This document shows, piece after piece, positions 51,701-64,000 of a DNA stretch of 64,000 nucleotides. This stretch comes from Torymus aiolomorphi. Taxonomy: Eukaryota; Arthropoda; Insecta; Hymenoptera; Torymidae. Location of the stretch: the NCBI GenBank assembly GCA_036365515.1, contig CM070873.1, positions 229,539,876 through 229,603,875 on the forward strand, read 5' to 3'. Below the pieces are notes generated by a model. The model made no database searches, was not told where the DNA came from, and worked only from the letters and a program-made list of their open reading frames with translations. Position 1 is the stretch's first letter. Every line of letters starts with the position of its first letter. A program made the translations under genes and the position numbers.

Positions 51701-52471
51701 TGTGGCTTCCAGGAATAACGACCTAACCCACTTGAGGGTCAAAATTGAGTTAACACCGGAATTTATACCTTCTAACTACCCTTTTTCATGCAGACTTGGT
51801 CCGGAAATCTGAAACGCGTTCAAAGAGCAAATATCAGCTAAGTGTATAACAACTTAACTGCACCTGTGCCCGGAAAAACCACTTAACTGAATATTTATAT
51901 TTAATTAAAAGCACCGTTTTGAAGTTAATACTATGCAATAAACAGATTATGACATACCTATTTTTAAAGCAACAAAGATCAAAGGCAATAGATAATAGAA
52001 GGTAACACAACAACTTTGATTGTGGGCGATGGGGCGAGTGTGCATAAACAGTAACCGAGTAACGTTCGGTATTCGGTTTATCAAATTCCATTGACTTCAC
52101 GCATACTCCGTTGGGAGGCGCATGCATGGGAATGAATATTTAAAAAAGAATTCGTATTCTATGTTTTAAGTGTAGAAATAACTATGTTATTTATCTTATT
52201 TGAACAATTTCCCTAAACCGCTTAACTGCATAGTTACCGGAATAACGACTTAACTGCATTGTTTTGTTTGTTTATACAAAGAATAAAAATGTATTCTAGC
52301 AGCTGATAGTGGGGTTCGGAAGATATTCGATACCTTTGTAAATGTCTACATTGTTACGACTCATCTCGCGCATTTCGATCTTACATATGAAGTGTCATGA
52401 CAGAAATTTTAAAACGGCGATTTCTCGAAAACACGTACAAGTGGGTTAGGTCATTATTCCTATAAGCCACA
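51701..52471. mobile_element. 771-bp element with TGTGGCTT ends
   Basis: TGTGGCTTCCAGGAATAACG and ACCTAACCCACTTG at the left are mirrored by CAAGTGGGTTAGGT and TTATTCCTATAAGCCACA at the right. Short internal repeats (ACTTAACTGCA, several copies near 51850 and 52220) reuse parts of the end sequence. There is no coding capacity. The target-site duplication is unclear. Confidence 0.7.
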
Positions 52472-55300
52472 GAAATAATCTATCGTTAATATCTATCGTC
52501 CGTGTGCTTTTATACTTACCTATATTAATAATAATCTACGTATTAAAAGTGCAAAATTATAAAAATCAAGTACATTAGAATATTAAAAATGCTAATAACC
52601 GATTTCGAATCTTATCACGTGTGAATTGTTATTTCTCGTGATATTTTTATATTGGCACTGTTAAACTATACCCTTGAGTTGACTCCACTTTAATCAATTG
52701 GCTTTGACGACACGAGCGTTATACGCCCGACCGACTTGTTGCATCTCTCGAGCTCTCAGTGGGGTCTGATTATAAACAGTGCAAAAAATATTTGTGCATC
52801 GCGTAATGTGAGTTTCTCGGAAGCTTGCAGGAATTAAATGTCTCGTGATCAACTCTTGTTGATACGGAAGAGGCGTAGTGCGAATACTCGAGCTTATTAA
52901 TCTAATGGACTCAACTACTTTGTTTTGACAGATCGATCTTTGTGCTGAGTTGAGGTAGGGAAAATTTCCTGGAATTCCATGAGTAAAATGTATAATTTAA
53001 AAACGTATTTTAAGCGTTAAGAAATGTTTTCCTGTAACGTAAAATGCTCCGACATATACGTTCTGGTTACTTCAATTTAAAAGTTCCCGTAAGCCATAAA
53101 ATCTTTAATATTGGTTTTATAACTGCAGGCTTTTGGACCATAGCATACTTCAAATATATATAAGGATATATCGGAAATCAATGGAAGAAAAACTTTCATT
53201 GAGTTATTTCCTTGGCGGGTTAAATCGGAAATAGTGTTCTCTTATTGAATGGAAAATCCTTTACATTCACGATATGAAAAAATAATCTTAGTCCAAAATT
53301 TATTTACATTAGTGTATGATAGATAGGATTAATCTTATTTTCGTGGATTTAAAAAAATGGTTTGAAAGCTTTTGTAATGTAGGAAACGCTACATCCATGT
53401 AAATAATTAATTCGACTCGGTGTCTAGGGTTCTATCTGAGGTAAATCACTATTGGTTGTTCCAAACTTTATGACATTTCCTTTTCATGCGAGAACAGGAA
53501 AGACTCATCGTGAGTCTACACATTTGAAGTTACACTAGGGCTATTATAGGTAGGTCACGCGAAATATTCTTCTAGTATAGATATTAATAGTATCCTTTAA
53601 AGACTTATATTTATATAAGATCCTTTGAAGATTTTTTTTATTGGGTAAAGAGGTCTATTTTTTAGAATTCATTAACAAATGTATAAATGATAATAAATGA
53701 ATTATTAATCATTATTCAAAATATTAATAATAAATTATTTATAGTTTTTATGTAGTAAATGAACTTCACTCCAGATAAAGCAATAGAACTATAATCAATG
53801 AATAAATAATGTTTAAAAGAAAAATTTAAATATTGTAAAAGGGTAAGATTATATAGGTAAAAATGAAAATGTACATAATGCCTATACTTATTCAATAAAA
53901 TAATTCAAATTTTGACAATGCGCACATTACAATTTTGTAAGAAATGTGTCTAAAAAATGTATGCTACTAAAAAATTTTTTGGAAGTATATATGAAAATGG
54001 TTAGTGTATAGATGTAATATACATATATCAATCTTAAAACGTATAAGGCATTTAGGAAAGTCATTCAGTACATGAGCTATCTAAATAAGGCACGCATCTC
54101 ATTCACTCTTAATGATACATGAAAAGAACCGATTAATCTTCTAGGAATTTACTTAAACACGAAAAAAATTGTAGGAAGTGCCACCAAAAGTGGTTTGACC
54201 CTAATGTTAAGAGTGTTACAAAGCAAAAATAAATTAATTTACAAAATAAAGCAAAAAAACGAAATTCAAACCAATTTTTTTATATGATTTCATTGTTTTG
54301 CAAATAAAACAACGAATACAGCTTTTTGTAGTTAAATAGAAATCATCTCTACGAATATTTTTGAAGGTTTCATTCTACATAAAAATAAAATGCATCCCCC
54401 ATTTTTAAAAGTAAGAAACTATGTAAGACCGTAAATGAAAATAGATCTGAATTTACAGCTTTAGAAACATTACAAAATCTCGTTCATAAGCTTTAATATA
54501 TTCTGTTATTTTCTATATATACTTTTCAAATAATATCATAAATAAATATATGTTATTTGATAAAGAATTATTCAAGACCTGTATTTTTTTATAAGAAAAG
54601 ATTTTCTTGGAATACTTAATACAAGATGTTTTAAACAAACCACTTGTACATATATACATTAATAATATCTTTGACCGTTGTTTTGCTAAACTGACAAATA
54701 ATTAGGAGGATGCCTCTATATAATCTCACGTCAGAGTTGTCTAATATCACGTGCCGAATAAGTGAAAAAGATCAACGGGAAAAATAAAAATTTTGCAATA
54801 AAGAGCTTTTATTAAAAGTTATCATGAATTTACAGATTTAAGAATATGTTTTGTGTTTGTTGTGCAATGTTGCGTTACTAAGAGCATATTTGAAAAAAAA
54901 AAATGATCAAATGAATAATAATTTCATGCGCGAACTTTCACTTTTTTCTTTAATTCTATATCTTCTAATTACACAGCATTTCATAACTTCAAAAGCAGTC
55001 TATAAAATTACTTTTTGCCATTTATACCACTTTTGAAAACTGAATCTCTATTTCTTGAAATAACCAATCAAATGAGTTTTAGAATTTCCTTATTAAATTG
55101 TATTATATGATTATTGTTACTTTATCAAAACCATTGCTATTTCATACATTCCATTCTCTAATAACAAAGTAAAATTATAAATTATAATATTCACAAAGTA
55201 CAGTGACCTTAAAAGTTCTAATTATCTTTACAAAACTAAGTTTAAACATTTAAATCCCTGAAATTTTCAACAAACACCAGCAGCGCAAAAACTTCCTAAT
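52472..55300. other. AT-rich intergenic DNA, no gene seen
   Basis: About 2.8 kb without recognisable coding, RNA or long repeat features. The 61-aa frame at 54851-55036 has no support. Confidence 0.5.
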
Positions 55301-58300
55301 TAGCAAAAGTAAATATGCCGAGAGATAATACGCGTGCGAGCGCGCGCGAGAGAGAGAAAGATCAAGATAAATTTTCCATCGCGCCTCGTAATCGGACCCC
55401 ACTCGAAGAGTCAAAACCAAGTCGTATCGTGAGAGCAAATTGACTGACGCAAGGGGCAGGCCGATGGTGGCGGTATACGAGTATCTACAGTTTTTTTTTC
55501 CTTTTTCAAGATCTGCCGATTGGAGCGAGGCGTAAACATCTGATACGCCAATGAGACCTTGATAACCGACTGCACACGGCTTATATAACCCGACGATAAG
55601 TGCAGTGACGGATTATAAGGTCATCTCGTGGATTATGATGGATTTGGGGGAGAGAGTGAGGTCAGGCCGGGGTCGCGGGGGTCGTTTAATTAGAAAAGAA
55701 ATTTGATAGACGTGCATCTCTGCGGACTAAAATCCACAAAATATACGTTAAGTTGATGTACTCGTTTTTAAGGACTGTTAATTAAGCGATTAGTGGTTTT
55801 AAGTTATATTTACGTGCTTTAGATGATAAAACGGTGATCGCTCATTCAAACGCTGATGTGTTACATTCAATTATAGCCTTCGAATATCTGTGTGTATATA
55901 CAAATAAATTAGTTCAATTAAGTTCCGCAAGTGTGTCAAAATCATGAAAGGTCGACAACCTTTTTGTATAAAAGCGCCCATCAATAAAAGGCTATCAATG
56001 ATGCCATTCTCTTTGCATAAGATTATTTTTTGATAATATGATTAAAAGGGTGGAATGTCAGTTCGTCTTTTAAGAGACGATAAACATTTAAATTTTAAAT
56101 TATTTTCATATATAATCTTTCAAAAATTAATGTTTTAATAACATTCTTTATTTCATAATACACTAACGAATTTATTTCATCATAATTAATTATCTTAGAT
56201 ATATGATGGTTTATACATATCAATGTTCTACTTAAAAAGATTTAAAGTTTCATTCGTTTCATATAGCGTGTAATATCAAAAGTTTCCAAACGTATATGAG
56301 GTGCATAAAATTTCGGACATAAAAAAGCCATTAGACGTCAAATCGTTCGTAATAAAGCTTTAAACATGCTGTAAGAAACGAGCGAAGAACAGATCACGGT
56401 GGCCTTAAACTAGTTTTGCGAATTATGTCGTTCATTTACTGATGCAATTTTCCGGAATAAATCATTCAGATACATATACAATGCGAGAAGTAAACACTTG
56501 ATGAACGTGTAATCGTGCAAAAATATTATTTAAGAATTGACGTATTACCATTAATCTATTATATACAAATTTACAAATGGATTTCGTCATTGTTGAGCTA
56601 TAAATGATTTAAGTATTGCGTGAGATTAGTCATTTAAGACCGTACAATATTTACATCATGAAAAGTATTGCACATTCTATACTATAAACGCTAACCGACA
56701 GCCACGAAAAAAACCAAAACCGAAACCAAGCAATTTCTATATCTGTAATTACACAGTAACCTATCATCATCGATCTTTATCGTAATCGCTCGCAATCAAC
56801 GTGAAAACGAACTTTCCCGAGAAATAGAAATAATTCCGATTATAAACTAAATCTCATGGGGTGGTATGGAGTAAAAATTAAGTCGCGCGCTATACGAAAG
56901 CCCGTCGTAATTACAGTCTTTCAACGCGGGCTTCGGGAGCACAGGAAAATTACGGTAATAATATGGCGGGCGTTCTCTCGTAAAAAGAAACTATAAAAAA
57001 AGGTCGTTCGCGTGTTAGCGTTCACGTGTCGCCATCCCGTCCACCTTCACAATGCGCAATGCTCTGGCTCTCTCTCTCTCTCTCTCTCTTGCTTTCCACT
57101 CGTATATTCCGCATCTGCTTTGGGTATATTCAAAATATATGACCGAGGGGAACTTGCGTATAGCGCGCGTGCGCGCGTTATTTGGCCGCGCGGGTCGCGG
57201 TGTGATGGAAAAAGAGAGAGCGCAGCGGTAGGTTTGAGAAGGTGCAGGCAATTTTGGTTGTTGACGGAATGATAAATAAATATTTTTGAAGTAATATGGA
57301 TGTGCTTAGCGTGCTGTTTTGCATTGAAACAAATTGCAATATATAAGATTATTTATACGAAGAATATTGTGCTTATCGTGTCAGATTTATATTATTTTTT
57401 ATTTTTCATTCTATTTTGTGCAGTAATATGTACTAGTGTTACTTGTCAAACAAATAACGTAAATATCTTCCGTTTTTAAATTTTTTACGGTTAAATTTTA
57501 TGGCATATTTTTACTGTCGTGCACGTAATATAGAGTATTTAATATGTATATAGAAGACACTTTGCATTTAACTTAATCGGAGTGTTATTTCGAGGTGATG
57601 TCTTGATATTTAATTGGCAATCATTCCGCGTTTAAAGTTGACATGTACTGATATTGACTTTTGTTCTTAACGAATTCCAACGATGCTTTGCTTTTATTAT
57701 TTTCATCCTCAAATGTTTTTTTTTACTTCATTCTGTTTAAATTCTTCCGAGCCATCCATAATTTATAGAAGCGTCTAATTGCGAAATGGATGTGCAGAAA
57801 ATATGCAGAAATGCAGTATGTGACGCAAGCTACATCAGCATAATAAGTTAAAAAGGAAGAAGGCAAATTAGACGTTTAAATATTTTCTAAAATTCGAATA
57901 GCAATGTACTGATAAAAGTAATTAAGTCTTTTTAGAAGCACTATCACATTATACAACGTATTAATAACATTTATCTTAAAAAAATGTGAAGGCAAATACA
58001 TCGTGATGTGTTGATAAAAGTATAATTAAGCTATTTTAGAAGTACTGCCACATTATGATAGGGAATTTAAAATATTTTTCTTAAAAAATGTGATAGCAAT
58101 TAACAATTACTATTCAATTTTGTTTAAAATTTTTAAAATAATAAAAACAAATTCCATTCAAGCACAATTGTATTTGAACAAACGGACATTTTCGCGAAAG
58201 CTCTGATTCCCGTCCCTCGGTAAGAGCGATTTCGCTGTACCAAACTCAGTCCGCGAGTAAAGTGGTGCACTCTGGGCGCAGTTGCTGATTTTCGATTCGC

Positions 58301-58930
58301 GTGTATATACGTATATACGCACAGAGCGTAGGCAGCCATACATACCCACAGACACATAGCCAGCGCGCGAACCCTTTCGGTATAGAGCAGTAAAGCACTC
58401 GCACAGGCGCCAGCGCTATACAATGCGCGGGAGGCGAGAGAGCGCGCGCGGAAAAAGAATAGCATACAAAGCGAGAATATAGAGCCTTATCGGTTCTCGA
58501 GATAGCTTTGCTTCTCTCTCGCGAGAAATAACGGCGCGACTGCGTTTATGTATATCTATAGAGATGAAGTCGTCGTCCCCTTCCGGGGCATCATAAAAAA
58601 ACTTTTTCAGCCTCCAGTCCTTCGTCTTTTACGCTCGCGCGAACTCGTGCGCGCATAAATCATCGGCTCGGTCAGTATACTCGCGTATATATACATGCTC
58701 GGTTGTGCTTTGACTTTGACTTTTGCGTAAGTAGCGCGGCGTGTCGCTAATTGAACGAGAGGCGGAAGAAAAGCGATAGCGTGGTTTTTATTGGTGTGGG
58801 GGGAGTAGTGGGAGGGAAAAATATTTTTAGTAATTAGGGCAAGTGACAATCATCTCTTAAGGAAATGAAATAGGATGTAGAAAAAGTTGTGGCTGTATAT
58901 ACAGCAGTGGTATTCGGTTGTATCTTATAG
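55301..58930. other. Intergenic DNA with three small GC-rich patches
   Basis: GC- and CpG-rich patches at about 55310-55690, 56880-57250 and 58180-58860 alternate with AT-rich stretches. Each patch has CT/GA runs and CG-rich words but no gene with domain or splice support. They may be regulatory elements of a neighbouring gene; this is inferred from composition only. Confidence 0.35.
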
Positions 58931-58938
58931 TTGTGATG

Positions 58939-59630
<692 letters not shown>

Positions 59631-59639
59631 TAAAAGCGC

Positions 59640-60900
59640 GAAGAAAATGTTTGCGTGATTTGCACAGTGGATTCATTGTTCAATGAATAATTAGAATAAT
59701 TAGTGACGATGAGTTCCATTTACTTTTTATGCGCTTTTTTATGATTAGTGCCATTTATCAAATAAGATATTCCCATGAAATTGTTTTTTCATCGGTAATA
59801 TTATACAGTTTCACACACTTTTCACGAAACAGCATAATTTTGTCCAAGTATATATCATATTATAAAGCAAAGATGCACATTCATACTTTCAGAAATATAC
59901 TTTTCTACTCTTTTTGACTTTCAAAAACTGCGAAGAGCTCCATTCATGCGAGCACACAAAATCCGTATGGTAAGCCGCTGAATTCCTGCGGCAGCGTCTG
60001 TCTGACACACAAGCGCGGCTGCCGTTCCGTTGCCGGATTTCAGGAATTTATTTACATAGCCTGACTAGACGGAGTACCATGAACTACCTTTACTGGAAAC
60101 GCAGTATGTATTGTGAGAGTGTAGAATTTTTCCAACGTAAATTACTTTGAAGTTGAAAGTATAGTCTAAGGTTGTTCTAGATTCGTGAAATTTGGTAAAA
60201 ATTATACGAATTCTTTGATACGAAAATACAGATAACACTTTTATCAATCGTATATAACGTGCGTTACTCAACGATAGTATTCCGAAAATTTTAGCATGTT
60301 AAAAATAAATATACCTAATCGTTTCGTGTGCTATACATCATGTATAAAATTGGTCGTCTCAGTGTAATATTTAAGCATAAAGGAGGTCTCTTTGTCAAAC
60401 TTATTAGCGTCAAATGACAACAATTTTTTTTATGAGTATGTCATCGGGAAAATCCATTGAACTTAATTCTGCGAAAGCTACATAATACCTATATATATAC
60501 ACGCTACTACTTATTGATAATTTTCTGGGGCAAAAAAATGTTCCATTTCTCCGAACGATAGGATCAAAGAGCTCAATCGTTTATCCTCATTAGTTGGGGA
60601 ATACATATATATATTTCCCTCGTGTGCTCTGTACACAAGGAACTGACAGATCAACTATGGCGTCCAAGTTGTTATAAATACTATTTCCTTGATTGATAAA
60701 CTAGACAAACTATCTCGAATTTATACGTGTATAATATACAAATGAGCAAATAACCCATTATTATAGTTTTAGTAATTTTTTTACATATAATAGTAACGAC
60801 ATACTGTATATATATACGTCCCCCCGAACCTTAAATTGATGGCCAATATAATCTCGGTATAATTCCGACCTTAGTAACATATTGCGTACTAGTACATACG
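59640..60900. other. AT-rich intergenic DNA, no gene seen
   Basis: No supported gene, RNA gene or long repeat was found. Confidence 0.5.
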
Positions 60901-62368
60901 ACGGCAATGCAAATAACGTCCGCCACGTGCGCTTTATAGCATCATCACTCGGCCAAAAAAAACGGTCCGCAACCGCGAGCTTTTTGTCGTCCGCCAAATA
61001 TAATCAAGTTCAACATCACTTACCCCATTCCATTTTAGACATCCCCAAAAAGAAAAAAAATCCTTTGCTGTCGGCAGCAACATATCGCTATAGAGCCTGC
61101 ATCGCATCAGCCCCCACAATAACATACTACACACACGACCCCCTTTTCTTTCCACATCGACCTTTCTCCAGCACGCGCGCACACACCTCTTTCGCAGCCG
61201 CACTCATTCATGCCTCTATCGCCACCTTCATCTCTCCCTCCTTATCTCTCTCCTTACTCACTCTCTCTCTTTCTTTCTTCCACATATACGTGTACACACA
61301 TCTTCCCTCTCCTCGTCGACCGACGGCACACTTCCACACGTGTGTGCGTGTGCCGCGCGCGCGGGAGGAAGAAGCGCACGCGCGCTGCGTATATATACAT
61401 CTACATATATATAGGTGTATATACTCGCGGATCCGCGCGCACACGGGGCTGCTGCTGCTGCTGCGGCTGCTTTGGCGGGAACGCGCGGAAAATCGAAATC
61501 CCGCACCGTCAGTTAGCCGCGTGCCGCGACTAGGGGCGGTCGTTCGGTCGCTCGCTTTCTTTATCTCTCTCTCTCGGTCAAGCACTGAGACGACGCAGTT
61601 GTCGCCCTTCACCCTTCCTTCCTTCCTTCCCACCTTACACATCCTTCCTACCACGAGTATAACTTTAACAAGTCCAGTGAGCATAGTGCTAATGCGCTGG
61701 TAAATCGCGCGTTGATTTATAACACTGCTTGCGCGCGTCGTTAAAAAAAATAATAAAAGACAGCGAGGTGTACACGCATATAACAAGCGTTTTGAGCGCG
61801 CGCGCGCGTGCTGGTGTTCAATTAGCGGTTGAAGGCGCTCGTAAATTTCAATGAATTCTCATGGTTTTACGAGCTGCCGCCTCTCTCCGTTTTAATCACA
61901 TTAAACCGCCGTCACGAAGAGAGCGCGCCGAAAGAGTAGCGCGGGGTTGTTATTGTTGTTGTTGTTGGCATCGCTGTATTACTATAACGCCCGGCGAGCG
62001 ATGATCGTCCGCGCGGCTATTACATACGCGCGGACCATCCCCGAACGAGTCCCGCTACCCACCAGGGCTACCGTCACCACCAGACGAAGGTAGTATAGTA
62101 TAGTAGCTCGCTCGAAAGCAGTCAAAATGTGTCGCCGGCCCCGATAACGCCGCGCGTCGCGTTTATCGCTGTGTATAGTGGTACGGAGAGGGAGAGGAAA
62201 AAATAATTTCGCCGTCGATAAGAATTCATTATCGAGCCGCGTATCGTTTCGCACTCGTATATACAAACATACGTCGCTGAACAAACGATAGCACACTCGC
62301 CCTTCCGTAATGAGCGTCAGGGATTGATCGCCGCGCGCGTATACAGAAAGGAAAATCTCGGCAGCGCC
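60900..62368 (+). promoter_or_regulatory. GC-rich promoter and 5' leader region of the Methuselah-like gene
   Basis: GC- and CpG-rich DNA leads directly into the coding exon. A (CTG)n patch (about 61449-61463), CT runs and CG runs are present. CTG|GTAAAT at about 61700 is a possible donor ending a leader exon. The 273-aa frame at 60882-61703 is made of simple-sequence translation and I do not consider it a protein. Confidence 0.4.
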
Positions 62369-63257
62369 ATGCATGTAAGCTGCGTGATCCTACCCTCCTC
62401 CTCCTCCTCCCTCGTGTTCCTGTTACTCCTGCTGACTCTGTCGGGCGCGTCCTCGGGGAAACCCAGCAGTACCTTGACCCCGTGTTCGCCGAACCTCTCG
62501 GTGCGGATCCCCGCGTCGGAGTCCCGGATACTGGATAATGGCAGCCTCGCGTATCGGGGCCACGTGTACCCACCCAGTGCTACATGGCGCGACGCGAAGA
62601 CAGGTGAAATGTGGGGCTGCATCTGTCAGGTAGCCTCGAAGCCCTGCATGCGCAAGTGCTGCCCCGCCGGCGAGCTCATACCGCGCAAGGAGGAGCACGC
62701 CAAGGACAACAAGTGCATCGCCCATCCGGACAGCAAGCAGCCCATCTCCATTCAGAAGCCCGAGCGCGTGTCTCCGGTCATCCGTCGCGAAATGGAGACG
62801 CGGCCGAGCCTCGACGACTGGTTTGTCCTGGTCGAGGACTCGTACGCCTGCGATGGTAATGCCAACGCCACGTGGCTTGACCCCGAGCACTTCCCGGAGG
62901 AAGACGGGTACGAGCTGCGCGCCAACGGCACTTTATGGTGGCCCTTGGAGGGCGAACTGTCGATTGGTCGCTTCTGCATGGACCAACAGCTTGGCAAGGA
63001 CGAGCTCACCGTGATCGTCTGCCTCGCTGAGAACGTGAAAGAGGAGGACGATTCCCCTCTGCACATCATGTGGGTCGGGTACTTTTTCTCCCTGCCGTTC
63101 CTACTGGTCACGTTCCTCGTCTACGCCATCATACCCGAGCTGAGGAACATCTACGGGAAGACGCTCATGTGCTACGTACTGTCGCTGTTTCTCGCCTACG
63201 CCTCTATCTGCGTGTCGAGGTTCAGCAACAAAATGGACAGAATGTGTCAATCTTCGG
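62369..63257 (+). CDS. Methuselah-like GPCR, first coding exon (gene continues past right edge)
   Basis: One exon encodes about 296 aa and ends at a consensus donor (TCGG|GTGAGT). It starts with a Ser-rich stretch and a hydrophobic signal peptide (SLVFLLLLLTLSGASSG). An ectodomain with many cysteines follows (WGCICQVASKPCMRKCCPAG, CIAHPD, YACDGNA, FCMDQQ, VIVCLAEN), matching the disulfide-rich ectodomain of the insect Methuselah family. Transmembrane helix 1 is HIMWVGYFFSLPFLLVTFLV. IIPELRNIYGKTLMCYVLSL begins helix 2. Mth-type receptors are secretin-class peptide receptors linked to stress resistance and lifespan in flies. An upstream in-frame ATG at 62324 would spoil the signal peptide. Helices 3-7 lie beyond the window, and no further exon was found up to 64000. 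The subtype is unresolved. Confidence 0.88.
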
Positions 63258-64000
63258 GTGAGTAGATGCTGCGTTGCGTGGCGCACCTATTTATATATAC
63301 AGCAGTTGCTGCTGATGTGTATTGTGATTGATTGCGGCTGATGCTTTTTCTGGCGACGTATATATGTGTACGTTTTTTACTCGTGCACGCGGTGAAATGA
63401 GCGCGAACGCGCCCGCGAGTTTTGTTGTGCGTCACCTTTGACTGGCAGATGAATTAGGTGCGGTGTATAGTCGTGATATTTTTTCGCGGAAATGGAGAAA
63501 TTGAGAATTTCGGACGGTGTTTACAAATTGAAAAATTTGGAATAATTTGTCATGCGCGCTTTAAATGAGAAAAGGAGCGAGGGTTGGAATCTGTCGTCGC
63601 TGATTGAAGAAGCTTTGCGCTGTAATTATACATGCCATATGCCTATATAATTTATTGTATGGAGAAATAATGGCATTAATGTCCCTCTTTGTTTTGCAGT
63701 ATTGTATTATTAGAATTTTGTTTTATATACACAAAGATCAAGGATGATAAAACTTAGTTTAATTACCCCTTTTGATGGCGCGTAAAAGTGTAACATTGTC
63801 AATATTAGAGCCATTTATTTCCTCAGCACCTATATATATTTAGAACTTCAAAGATTTTTTTATATATAATTATTTGATTTCATCGTAAATAAATTCTATT
63901 TTTCAAAAAAACTCTACTGCAAATTTCATAAGATAAGAATGACTGCTGTTTGACTATAAATTATAAAATATTATACAGCTTTCGAATAATCAAAATTTAG
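63258..64000. other. Start of the large first intron of the Methuselah-like gene
   Basis: AT-rich sequence after the donor at 63258; no acceptor followed by a receptor exon was recognised before the window ends. Confidence 0.6.

Noticed and set aside
60882..61703. A 273-codon open frame just upstream of the Methuselah-like gene
   Set aside because: Its translation follows CT, CA and AT simple repeats and GC-rich leader sequence, has no domain, and the opposite strand is open as well.

Overview
The window looks like nuclear DNA of an insect. The genes have short phased introns with GT/AG borders, AT-rich intergenic DNA and GC/CpG-rich islands. Two recognised products, a Halfway/Singed-wings-2-type LRR protein and a Methuselah-type GPCR, are arthropod-typical families. 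A hymenopteran, perhaps a parasitoid wasp, is my guess from the general texture (AT-rich DNA, CpG-rich islands, many short foldback elements); I cannot prove it here.

Layout. (1) 1-3.4 kb, minus strand: the 5' part of a gene for a Q/N-rich protein with a double-stranded-RNA-binding domain, running off the left edge, with a GC-rich promoter region at about 3.1-4.3 kb. (2) 4.3-15 kb: gene-poor DNA with several palindromic MITE-like elements and two GC-rich islands. (3) 15.5-18.8 kb, plus strand: a halfway-like gene, with a TATA-type promoter candidate about 1 kb upstream of its first coding exon. (4) 19.5-26.4 kb: a divergent pair, the DEAD-box helicase DDX52/Rok1 (minus, 12 exons, 641 aa) and a CP110-like centriolar protein (plus), sharing a roughly 740-bp promoter interval. 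(5) 26.7-29.3 kb: a cluster of foldback elements. (6) 29.5-33.75 kb: the ubiquitin-chain elongation factor UBE4B/Ufd2 (plus, 14 coding exons, 1048 aa). (7) 34.2-44.7 kb: phosphoserine phosphatase (minus, 5 coding exons, 223 aa), convergent with UBE4B, whose introns hold many foldback elements. (8) 44.9-46.3 kb: a nested transposon. (9) 46.3-61 kb: gene-poor DNA with GC-rich islands, a long TG array and two very long AT arrays. (10) 62.4 kb onward, plus strand: the first coding exon of a Methuselah-like GPCR, whose remaining exons lie beyond the window.

The genes are unrelated housekeeping or signalling genes and do not form a pathway. The most unusual content is repetitive. There is a family of about 378-bp, almost fully palindromic elements bounded by TTAA, in six full-length copies, some end to end and sharing one TTAA. 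Two elements are interrupted by other elements with exact target-site duplications. A 2.2-kb element has arms of about 600 bp and a cysteine-rich coding remnant. I reconstructed all exon junctions by hand from splice signals and reading phase; no database search was possible.
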